NCBI GenBank assembly: GCA_902476265.1 | Contig: CABSCP010000021.1 | Span: 10,571-74,570, forward strand | DNA length: 64,000 nt | Direction: 5' to 3' | DNA from: an uncultured Lachnospiraceae bacterium | Lineage (GTDB): Bacteria; Bacillota; Clostridia; Lachnospirales; Lachnospiraceae | Shown here: positions 57,909 through 64,000 of the stretch, one piece after another | How the letters are laid out: the number at the start of each line of letters is the position of its first letter | Numbering within the stretch: position 1 is the stretch's first letter | Translations under genes and position numbers: made by a program | The notes under the pieces: model-generated | Databases searched by the model: none | Told to the model about the DNA's origin: nothing | The model's input: only the letters and a program-made list of their open reading frames with translations

Positions 57909-58589
57909 ATGAAAGCAACAGCAAAAAAAGATATCGTAATCATCCTGGGAGTAAGCTTCATAGCGGCAGCTTTTTACCTTGCTTTAGAAGGAACACTGAT
58001 GGAATATGGTCGGGATAGGAGGCATCCTCTGATGTTGAGATTTCTTCCTGTTTTAGCGATACAGGCAGGAATGTCCTGCTTGGGACCGGCGATCGTTTTC
58101 TTCAAAAATAAGGAAAAACTCCGGGAATATGGGTTGCGGAAGAAAAATCTGTTTTTCTCCCTGGCAGGGTGTTTATTCGCCGCTGTGCCCACAGTCATTT
58201 TTTTGTGGATGACTGACAGCATACATGGATTCCTGCCTTTTCAGGGAATGTTTTTGACCAAAGACATCCTGAACGCCCCTTTTCCGTTAAATGTGCTGGG
58301 ATATCTGATTGTAGCCGCTGTATGGGGATTTGGAGAAGGTTTCTTTTATGTAATCCTGGCCGATAAGATAAATGTTCTCCGAAAACCCAGGGGAATTTGG
58401 AATGCGGGAGCTCTGACCTGTGCAGCGATTGCGATTGCCATGCATGGAATGATAGGTCTGGATGGAGAAATACTGGCGGAAGCCCTGGCAACTTTTATTC
58501 TGATGTATGGTTCTTTACTGGTTCGGGAGAAAACCGGAAACGCCTGGGGAAATATTGCGATCTTTTTAGTGATATGGAACGCACTGTAA
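57909..58589 (+). CDS. CPBP-like membrane protein (putative)
   Basis: 226 residues with six or seven helices (IVIILGVSFIAAAFYLALEG; FLPVLAIQAGMSCLGPAIVFF; LFFSLAGCLFAAVPTVIFLWM; NVLGYLIVAAVWGFGEGFFYVIL; AGALTCAAIAIAMHGMIGL; AEALATFILMYGSLLV). The VWGFGEGFFYVILADKI region recalls the first motif of CPBP (CAAX-type) proteases, but the EExxxR residues are not intact, so catalysis is doubtful. ATG 57909 follows a weak ribosome site; ATG 57855 is possible. Confidence 0.6.
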   Translation: MKATAKKDIVIILGVSFIAAAFYLALEGTLMEYGRDRRHPLMLRFLPVLAIQAGMSCLGPAIVFFKNKEKLREYGLRKKNLFFSLAGCLFAAVPTVIFLWMTDSIHGFLPFQGMFLTKDILNAPFPLNVLGYLIVAAVWGFGEGFFYVILADKINVLRKPRGIWNAGALTCAAIAIAMHGMIGLDGEILAEALATFILMYGSLLVREKTGNAWGNIAIFLVIWNAL

Positions 58590-58625
58590 AACGTTCTGTA
58601 AACAGTAAGTCCGTATTTTGACGAC

Positions 58626-58661
58626 AATCATGGAAAGTCGTCTGGAAAACTTTCTATGATT
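58626..58661 (+). other. Inverted repeat after CPBP-like gene
   Basis: AATCATGGAAAGT pairs with ACTTTCTATGATT (one G-U). Possible transcription-end hairpin, followed by AAAAATAAAAA. Confidence 0.4.
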
Positions 58662-58678
58662 AAAAATAAAAAACATTA

Positions 58679-58727
58679 GGCTGGCAGGCTGTCTTGAGTT
58701 GTGAGACAGCTGCCGGCCTTTTTTTTT
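58679..58727 (+). terminator. Rho-independent terminator
   Basis: GGCTGGCAG.CTGTC pairs with GACAG.CTGCCGGCC (one bulge, one G-U), followed by nine T's. Confidence 0.85.
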
Positions 58728-58748
58728 CGCTGTGACCGTTTTTCAATT

Positions 58749-58764
58749 CCTACAAAATTGTAGG
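58749..58764 (+). promoter_or_regulatory. TACAA/TTGTA palindrome, BlaI/MecI-like operator candidate
   Basis: CCTACAA-AA-TTGTAGG: 7-base perfect arms around AA, four bases before the -35. It resembles the TACAnnTGTA core of BlaI/MecI-type operators. The downstream genes include a peptidoglycan glycosyltransferase, which fits cell-wall-stress control. No blaI/blaR gene is in this window. Confidence 0.5.
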
Positions 58765-58768
58765 CCTA

Positions 58769-58797
58769 TTGTCATTTGCCAGTAAGGTTCCCATGAT
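58769..58797 (+). promoter_or_regulatory. Promoter for lipoprotein-GT51 operon
   Basis: TTGTCA at 58769-58774 and CATGAT at 58792-58797, spacer 17. About 60 bases ahead of the lipoprotein start. Confidence 0.6.
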
Positions 58798-58858
58798 AGA
58801 CTCATCTTATCAAAACAGAACGGGATAAACGAAGAAACGATTGATAGGAGGAATGACG

Positions 58859-59422
58859 ATGCTGCACAAACTGTTTTTGATTTTATTGCTGGTGATCACT
58901 TGTTTCAACGGATGCACAGATTTGGGACGCGGGATCGTAAAGGAGATTCGGGAGAATCAGGACGGGATTAAAAGCGAACTGGAAGAGTTCAAAGACGGTC
59001 TGGAAGCCGAAATCAATGACTGGCTGGGATCCATCAGCAAATACGAATTAACAAAAGAGAAAGATTTAAAGGGAAAACGGAAACTGGGCAGGAATGATTA
59101 CGTCGGAAGCTACGAAGCGGAATATACCGGGTTTAGCGGCAGGGAATATCTTTTCGGCGGTACATCTGTGGAGTGGGAAAACGGCACGGAGTTGAAAGTG
59201 ACTTATTCCCTGCGCATCCAATCCGGTACAGCAGCTTTATACTGGCTGAGCAGTGAGGATGAGCATATTATTTTCGGGGAGAAAGAGGTCCATATGATTG
59301 CGGAAATAAGCTCGGATGACGTTTATGAAATTACGCTGACTGCAGGAGATAACTTTATCGTTGTGGAAGGCGATCAATTCACCGGAAGTTTATCGATTAA
59401 AGTAACCGATGAAGGGGAGTAA
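58859..59422 (+). CDS. Uncharacterised lipoprotein or secreted protein
   Basis: 187 residues. Signal sequence HKLFLILLLVITCFNGCTD with a possible lipobox (FNGC, not a strong match). A helical, charged stretch (GRGIVKEIRENQDGIKSELEEFKDGLEAEIND), then a beta-rich domain (YVGSYEAEYTGFSGREYLFGGTSVEW...). ATG 58859 is well spaced from AGGAGGA at 58846-58852; ATG 58853 is too close. Operon with the GT51 enzyme 42 bases later. Function unknown; it could regulate the glycosyltransferase. Confidence 0.75.
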   Translation: MLHKLFLILLLVITCFNGCTDLGRGIVKEIRENQDGIKSELEEFKDGLEAEINDWLGSISKYELTKEKDLKGKRKLGRNDYVGSYEAEYTGFSGREYLFGGTSVEWENGTELKVTYSLRIQSGTAALYWLSSEDEHIIFGEKEVHMIAEISSDDVYEITLTAGDNFIVVEGDQFTGSLSIKVTDEGE

Positions 59423-59464
59423 AAGGAGATAATTAATACAATGTTGAAGGGAGGCTGCCGGAAT

Positions 59465-60184
59465 ATGAAAAGCTTATTTCGAGTGGTCAGAAAAGGAATG
59501 AAGCTGCTGTTTGTGGCTCTTTTCGTTCTTATTTTGGGATTTGGCGGTTATTATGGCGTAAAAGGGTATCGCATGTATCTAAGTGCGGTCCGGGAAACTC
59601 CGATAGAGGAAATGGTAACTGACATTCGCAACCGGGAACATTTTACGGAGTATGAGGACTTGCCTTCCATTTATAAAGATGCCGTTATTTCCGTCGAGGA
59701 CAAGCGCTTTGAAACGCATTGCGGAATTGATTTTATCGCTATTTGCCGGGCGGCCTGGACGGATGTTAAGGCCGGTTCTTTTGTGGAGGGCGGCAGTACG
59801 ATCACACAGCAGATCATAAAAAACCAGTATTTTACGCAGGAGAAAAAAATGGAAAGAAAAGCTGCCGAAGTGTTTGCAGCTGTAGAATTGGAACATCTGT
59901 ATTCGAAGAAAGAAATATTTGAGTTATATGTCAATTCCATCTATTTCGGCGGCGGATATTACGGTATCTATGACGCTGCGCAGGGATATTATGGAAAATC
60001 CCCCTCAGAGCTGAGTGATGAAGAAGCGGTAATGCTGGCCGGGCTGCCAAACGCACCGGCGATTTATTCTTTGAATCATAAAGAAGCGGCAGACAGGCGT
60101 ATGAAAACGGTTTTATCCAGAATGGTCCGCTGTGGTGTCATTGATCAGGAACGGGCGGATGATATGATGAAAAAAGAACACTAA
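59465..60184 (+). CDS. Monofunctional peptidoglycan glycosyltransferase (GT51)
   Basis: 239 residues. One N-terminal anchor helix (LLFVALFVLILGFGGYY), then the glycosyltransferase domain with all GT51 motifs: VEDKRFETHCGID (catalytic Glu), GGSTITQQIIKNQYF, KMERKAAEVFAAVELE, KEIFELYVNSIYFGGGYYGI and EEAVMLAGLPNAPAIYS. No transpeptidase domain, so it polymerises lipid II glycan only. ATG 59465 (GGGAGG at 59449-59454) is chosen; ATG 59441 is also possible. It overlaps the converging UroD-remnant stop by 4 bases. Confidence 0.93.
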   Translation: MKSLFRVVRKGMKLLFVALFVLILGFGGYYGVKGYRMYLSAVRETPIEEMVTDIRNREHFTEYEDLPSIYKDAVISVEDKRFETHCGIDFIAICRAAWTDVKAGSFVEGGSTITQQIIKNQYFTQEKKMERKAAEVFAAVELEHLYSKKEIFELYVNSIYFGGGYYGIYDAAQGYYGKSPSELSDEEAVMLAGLPNAPAIYSLNHKEAADRRMKTVLSRMVRCGVIDQERADDMMKKEH

Positions 60185-60450
60185 GACAACACTTTTTGCA
60201 GAAAAGTCATGATCCATTCTGCTGTTGGATCAAAAAGGAGCTGCTGCAACATGGCATAATATCCGTCACGATGCAACAGTCCCTTTTCCTCCGAATATTG
60301 CCCCAGTTCTTTGTCGATTTCGCCTCTGTCATTTGCGTAAAGAGCGCGGATATCGATGCCGCCCAAGAGTTCCCAAAAATGTTCAAAAAATCCGATCCGG
60401 TCTGCGGGCTGATGTTTTAAAATCCTGGTGATTCTTTCTTTTCCGTTCAT
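60181..60450 (-). pseudogene. UroD/methyltransferase-family remnant with internal deletion
   Basis: 89 residues. The first ~26 residues (NGKERITRILKHQPADRIGFFEHFW) match the start of the uroporphyrinogen-decarboxylase-like family (which includes corrinoid methyltransferases). They are joined in frame to a C-terminal block (LLGGIDIRALYANDRGEIDKEL) normally some 250 residues further on. The whole barrel in between is missing. The remnant starts at ATG 60450; a longer in-frame frame opens at 60510. Not functional as an enzyme. Confidence 0.65.
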
Positions 60451-60735
60451 TGATATCATCCTGTAGCAGCTGTATTCGTTTTGACGGATATCCTCTGGAA
60501 ATGCAACCATTTACTGGGCCTTCCGGAAGAGGCACAGGCATTATATGAAAATTCCTTGCTTTCCGGGTTTCCCGACAGGATGTCCCCCGGAAAAACGGAT
60601 ATTATGGAAGGCCTGCCGGTTTACCCCTTTGGCCTATCGAAAGGCGGGGAAATGATTCCCGGGAATTTCCGATCTGCCAGATAAAAAGATACTGCATTTT
60701 CCAATAAAAATTTGCTCCTGTAATGAGCGAAAAAG

Positions 60736-60744
60736 TGTTATAAT
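60736..60744 (+). promoter_or_regulatory. Extended -10 promoter for DUF975/CmpB gene
   Basis: TGTTATAAT ending at 60744, 33 bases before the ATG. The 60451-60777 gap otherwise shows only short, low-quality frames. Confidence 0.55.
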
Positions 60745-60777
60745 GAGAATCAGTTGAACGGTCAGAGGAGAGATGGG

Positions 60778-62613
60778 ATGCGAACGAGAAAAGAGATGAA
60801 ACGCCGTGCTAAAAAAGTTGTCCGGGAACATTACTGGATTCTGTTCATCGTATGTCTGGCAGCGGCATATCTGGGTTCAGAGTTTACCGGCTCCCTGGAT
60901 TTTATGAGGCAGTATGAAGCCGGGCATCAGAAAACCTCCGGAAAAATCCTGTCTGTCAGTGTCTACGATGTGGCGCTGACACCGGCAGTGCTGTCGGCGC
61001 TTTCCGGTGAGGTGGAGGACGGGAAGAAAATAGCCGAGAATGCCACGAATGAAGTGATCCGGAAGGAAGAGGCAAGCCCTTCCGGCGCGTTTTTGGGCAG
61101 AAGCCGGGGCGTGCTGGCCGGCATTGTGAACGGCATTGATTCCGGTTCCATCATTGTGAACCTGATTTCGGCAGCCCGGAATATCGGAATGTCAAAAAAC
61201 GTCGTGATGGCGCTGTTCATCCTGCTTGCGGCAATCCTGACGTTTGGGATATGGTTTTTCCTCACCAATCTGTACAAGGCAATTTCCAGACGGATTTTCC
61301 TGGAATCCCGGATTTATGAAAGAGTGCCGGTGCGGAGGATGATCATTTTTCGCCGCGTCAGAAAATGGCGGAAGGCGGCAATGACCATGTTCATGACCTG
61401 GCTCTTTTTATCCCTCTGGTCACTGACCGTCATCGGTGGAATCATTAAGCGCTATTCCTATTATATGGTGCCCTATCTTGTGGCGGAGAATCCGGATATG
61501 GGATGGAGGGATTCGTTGATGCTGTCCAAAAGGATGATGAAGGGGCATAAATGGGAGTGCTTCCTGTTTGAATGTACCTTTCTGCTTTGGGACCTGGCCG
61601 GACTGCTGACCTTTGGGATCACGGATCTGTTTTTTGCAAACCAGTATAAGCTGGCTGCTTTTTCGGAGTACTATGCGGATATGAGAGTGCTGGCGAAGGA
61701 AAAACAGCTTCCCGGCAGCCGGCTGCTCAACGATCGGTATCTGTTTGAAAAAGCAGAGGAACCGCTCATTCGGGAGACTTATGCAGATGTTCTGAAAATG
61801 GAACAGATGCCCGAAGTAAAACCTGACGTAACCGGATTTAAGGGATTTATGGCAAAGGTGTTTGGCATTACGCTCTTCAACCGGGCGGATGAGAGAAGAT
61901 TTGAAGAAAACGAAGAGAGGAAACGCAAGATCGGTTCCATGAGATCGATCTTAAACGGAAAAGAATATCCGGGACGGCTGTTTACGATCAAAGAAAATCA
62001 AAAAAACAGTCAGATAGAACATCTCCATTATCTGCGTCATTATTCCCTGCCGTCTCTGATTCTGCTGTTCTTCCTTTTTTCATGGATCGGATGGGTATGG
62101 GAGGTCAGTCTGCATCTGATTTCCGACGGAACATTTGTGAACCGGGGCGTGCTGCACGGACCCTGGCTTCCGATTTACGGAACGGGGGGAATTTTGATTC
62201 TGACAGTACTCAATCGGCTCAGAACGCATCCGGTGGCGGAATTTTTTTCAATCACTGCGCTGTGCGGCTGTGTGGAATATTTTACCGCAACGATTCTGGA
62301 ACTGACCCAGGGCGGGAAGAAATGGTGGGATTACAGCGGATATTTTCTGAATCTACAGGGGCGCATCTGTGCGGAAGGACTGTTGATTTTTGGGCTTGGC
62401 GGTATGGCAATCGTATATTTTGCAGCGCCGCTGCTGGATAATTACCTGAGAAAATTAAACGGGCGGGCTGCGGTTTTTACATGCGTGGTACTGCTTGCAC
62501 TGTTTGCCTTTGATCAGGCATATTCCGTCAAAAGACCAAATACCGGAGCAGGGGTCACCAGCTGCCGCCTTGACACAGAGGGACAGCTGCAAGAAGGGAA
62601 CAGGAATACATAG
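60778..62613 (+). CDS. DUF975 / putative ABC-type IV (CmpB) fusion membrane protein
   Basis: 611 residues. The N-terminal half is the DUF975 integral-membrane protein (helices at YWILFIVCLAAAYLG, VVMALFILLAAILTFGIWFFL, FMTWLFLSLWSLTVIGGII; WECFLFECTFLLWDLAGLLT). A charged cytoplasmic middle (MEQMPEVKPDVTG...NRADERRFEENEERKRK) leads to a second membrane module of about six helices, starting SLPSLILLFFLFSWIGWVWEVS. This has the FVNRGVLHGPWLPIYGTGGI and CVEYFTATILELTQGGKKWWDYS blocks of the PF06541-like (CmpB, type IV ABC permease-like) family. Fusion of these two families is known in Clostridia, with no known transport substrate. ATG 60778 follows GGAGAGATGG. Confidence 0.85.
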   Translation: MRTRKEMKRRAKKVVREHYWILFIVCLAAAYLGSEFTGSLDFMRQYEAGHQKTSGKILSVSVYDVALTPAVLSALSGEVEDGKKIAENATNEVIRKEEASPSGAFLGRSRGVLAGIVNGIDSGSIIVNLISAARNIGMSKNVVMALFILLAAILTFGIWFFLTNLYKAISRRIFLESRIYERVPVRRMIIFRRVRKWRKAAMTMFMTWLFLSLWSLTVIGGIIKRYSYYMVPYLVAENPDMGWRDSLMLSKRMMKGHKWECFLFECTFLLWDLAGLLTFGITDLFFANQYKLAAFSEYYADMRVLAKEKQLPGSRLLNDRYLFEKAEEPLIRETYADVLKMEQMPEVKPDVTGFKGFMAKVFGITLFNRADERRFEENEERKRKIGSMRSILNGKEYPGRLFTIKENQKNSQIEHLHYLRHYSLPSLILLFFLFSWIGWVWEVSLHLISDGTFVNRGVLHGPWLPIYGTGGILILTVLNRLRTHPVAEFFSITALCGCVEYFTATILELTQGGKKWWDYSGYFLNLQGRICAEGLLIFGLGGMAIVYFAAPLLDNYLRKLNGRAAVFTCVVLLALFAFDQAYSVKRPNTGAGVTSCRLDTEGQLQEGNRNT

Positions 62614-62629
62614 GCCGGAGGGAAAAGAC

Positions 62630-63829
62630 ATGATCGCTGTTTTTCTTGCACCATTCTATCTTTTATTGTGTGCTTATTTATTCATAAGAGGAATCAGGTG
62701 GCTTCGTGTCTGTCATGGTTTCTTTGGAAAGAAACAGGTGCAGGCAGTGATTTTAGGAGGGTATTTGTTTTTAACATTCAGTATCCTGATCGCATTCTGG
62801 ATGCCTGCGTCGCCCGTCAGGAGGGTGATGAAGCTCATCAGTAATTACTGGCTGGGTGTGTTACTCTACCTTTGCCTGACAGTTCTGACTGCAGATTTCA
62901 TCCGTTTTCTCCTCAGCCACATTTCACGACTGCGGGGAAGCCGGCTTTTTACCGACAGAGGACATGCGGCGGCCGGCGTTGTCTGTTTCGTAGTTGTGTG
63001 CCTTTTTACGGGAACAGGAATCGTAACGGCGGGAACTGTCCGCACTACGGAATATGAAATTACGGTGGAAAAGGATTGTGACGGGCTGGAATCGCTGAAT
63101 GTGGTGCTGATTGCAGACCTGCATCTGGGTTACAATATCGGGGAAGGACAGATGAAGCAAATGGTCAGAAAGATCAATCTGCTGCAGCCGGATCTGGTGA
63201 TTGTGGCGGGAGATATTTTTGACAATGAATATGAAGCCGTCAAAAATCCGGAGGAAACAGCCCGGGTGCTGCAGGGGATACAGAGCAAATACGGGGTCTA
63301 TGCCTGCTACGGAAACCATGATGTCCAGGAACCGGTTCTGGCGGGTTTTACCTTTGCCCAAAAAGAAAAAAAGGTCAGCGACCTGCGGATGGATGCCTTT
63401 ATGGAAAAAGCGGGATTCCGGCTTTTGCGGGAGGAAGGAATTTTGATTGGGGACGCATTTTATGTGTACGGACGCCCGGATTATGAACGGCCCGGGCGGG
63501 GGATCGAAAAACGAAAGACCCCACAGGAACTTGTAAAAGGGATGGATCTTTCAAAGCCGGTCATTGTGATCGACCATGAACCCCGGGAACTGGAGGAATT
63601 GGCCCGGGCAGGCGTGGACGTGGATCTGTGTGGGCATACCCATGACGGGCAGCTGTTTCCGGGAAATCTGGTCACGGCCCTGATGTGGGAAAATTCCTGC
63701 GGATATCTCAAAAAAGGAAATATGCACAACATTGTCACTTCTGGCGTAGGTGTCTTCGGCGCGAATATGCGGGTGGGGACAAAGAGTGAAATCTGCCATA
63801 TAAAAATAAATTTTGCGCCAAAGCCATGA
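62630..63829 (+). CDS. Membrane-anchored metallophosphoesterase (YkuE/YaeI-like)
   Basis: 399 residues. Three or four N-terminal helices (MIAVFLAPFYLLLCAYLFI; VILGGYLFLTFSILIAFWM; WLGVLLYLCLTVLTADFI; AGVVCFVVVCLFTGTGIV), then a calcineurin-like domain: VLIADLHLG, VIVAGDIFDNE, YGNHDVQEP, VIDHEP, LCGHTHDGQLFPG. Two-metal phosphoesterase facing out or in depending on topology; this group is linked to UDP-2,3-diacylglucosamine-type or Mn-dependent lipid phosphatases, not proven. GGAGGG at 62617-62622 precedes ATG 62630. Confidence 0.9.
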   Translation: MIAVFLAPFYLLLCAYLFIRGIRWLRVCHGFFGKKQVQAVILGGYLFLTFSILIAFWMPASPVRRVMKLISNYWLGVLLYLCLTVLTADFIRFLLSHISRLRGSRLFTDRGHAAAGVVCFVVVCLFTGTGIVTAGTVRTTEYEITVEKDCDGLESLNVVLIADLHLGYNIGEGQMKQMVRKINLLQPDLVIVAGDIFDNEYEAVKNPEETARVLQGIQSKYGVYACYGNHDVQEPVLAGFTFAQKEKKVSDLRMDAFMEKAGFRLLREEGILIGDAFYVYGRPDYERPGRGIEKRKTPQELVKGMDLSKPVIVIDHEPRELEELARAGVDVDLCGHTHDGQLFPGNLVTALMWENSCGYLKKGNMHNIVTSGVGVFGANMRVGTKSEICHIKINFAPKP

Positions 63830-63945
63830 TACAGGAATTTTATGACATTTATGGGATCAAAGAGGGAGACGGAATGTACGTTCCTGCAGAAGATAGGATT
63901 CAGATCTGGTATCAAAAAAGCTGCCCCATACAGGCAGCTTTTTAA
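63826..63945 (+). CDS. 39-residue frame overlapping the phosphoesterase stop
   Basis: ATGA overlap at 63826; it reads MIQEFYDIYGIKEGDGMYVP and its last residues come from the terminator hairpin. No ribosome site of its own. It could be the start of a gene cut short. Weak as a protein-coding claim. Confidence 0.25.
   Translation: MIQEFYDIYGIKEGDGMYVPAEDRIQIWYQKSCPIQAAF
63914..63944 (+). terminator. Rho-independent terminator at the right edge
   Basis: AAAAAGCTGCC / GGCAGCTTTTT stem with a short loop. Likely end of the phosphoesterase transcript. Confidence 0.85.
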
Positions 63946-64000
63946 GTATGACGGGCATGCCGTCAGTCTGTGGTGAAAGTCCACAAGGGGCGTAGTTGCC
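63946..64000 (+). mobile_element. Possible 5' end of a group II intron (partial)
   Basis: Directly after a terminator, GTATGACGGGCATGCCGTC folds as a small stem (GACGG/CCGTC). The TGTGGTGAAAGTCCACA hairpin and GGGGCGTAGTTGCC follow, and they resemble domain I of bacterial group II introns. Group IIC introns insert just behind terminators. The window ends before a reverse-transcriptase gene could be seen, so this stays tentative. Confidence 0.4.

Noticed and set aside
60481..60684. 67-residue plus-strand frame upstream of the DUF975 gene
   Set aside because: No promoter or ribosome site, no family similarity that I can defend; perhaps another eroded fragment.
1..64000. tRNA, rRNA and CRISPR arrays
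   Set aside because: I looked for clover-leaf T-arm sequences, rRNA-like conserved blocks and regularly spaced repeats and saw none; a tRNA scan would be decisive.

Overview
The window looks like chromosomal DNA of a Clostridia bacterium, most likely a Lachnospiraceae gut anaerobe. The basis is AGGAGG-type ribosome binding sites, the era-yqzL-recO-lipoprotein-glyQS-ppdK order, a single-chain alpha2-type glycyl-tRNA synthetase, a BirA-box-controlled bioY, Bce-like two-component/ABC modules, and many small proteins typical of that family. No genus is claimed. I recognised no rRNA, tRNA or CRISPR array.

Layout. 1-12.15 kb is a housekeeping block: the end of a DUF4349 membrane protein, era, yqzL-like, recO, a lipoprotein, glyQS, a giant J-domain-like/TPR protein coupled to an HscC-type Hsp70, and ppdK. 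12.15-17.9 kb is a decaying accessory region. It has tandem terminators, a Mor-like regulator with a 41-residue companion, and four broken genes in a row: a secreted protein with two in-frame stops, an mgtA remnant, a GH106-like glycosidase with an amber codon, and a deleted and frameshifted AAA-ATPase. 17.9-23.4 kb returns to ordinary genes: a thioredoxin-like protein, an XRE regulator with a membrane anchor, an aldolase, a lipoprotein, an M32 carboxypeptidase on the minus strand, and bioY under a BirA operator.

23.5-35.5 kb holds a UvrA-like ATPase overlapping an uncharacterised gene, a rubredoxin-glutamate synthase fusion, acetyltransferases, a metallo-hydrolase, a stand-alone FakA-C-terminal-like domain, a nitroreductase, a NdpA-type nucleoid protein, a yaaA gene with a premature ochre codon, and a peroxiredoxin. 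35.5-36.5 kb is an AT-rich gene pair resembling an ADP-ribosyltransferase-type toxin and its partner.

36.6-41.9 kb has a sigma factor heading an ABC exporter operon with two tandemly duplicated permeases, followed by two genes on the minus strand. The first of these runs antisense into the last permease. 42.0-51.8 kb carries two complete response regulator-kinase-ATPase-permease modules back to back, the typical architecture of antimicrobial-peptide sensing and resistance. A palindromic CTTACA/TGTAAG element sits in front of the second transporter.

51.9-57.05 kb is MATE-rluF-like-ligA-metA. 57.07-58.6 kb is AT-rich accessory DNA. 58.7-64 kb holds a lipoprotein plus monofunctional glycosyltransferase (GT51) operon behind a TACAA-type palindrome, a deleted UroD-family remnant, a DUF975/CmpB fusion membrane protein, and a membrane-anchored metallophosphoesterase. 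The right edge carries a terminator followed by what may be the 5' end of a group II intron.

Themes: envelope-stress and peptide-resistance signalling (two Bce-like modules, a sigma/ABC operon, GT51), and active gene decay, with at least six disrupted genes, five of the lesions being single in-frame stop codons.
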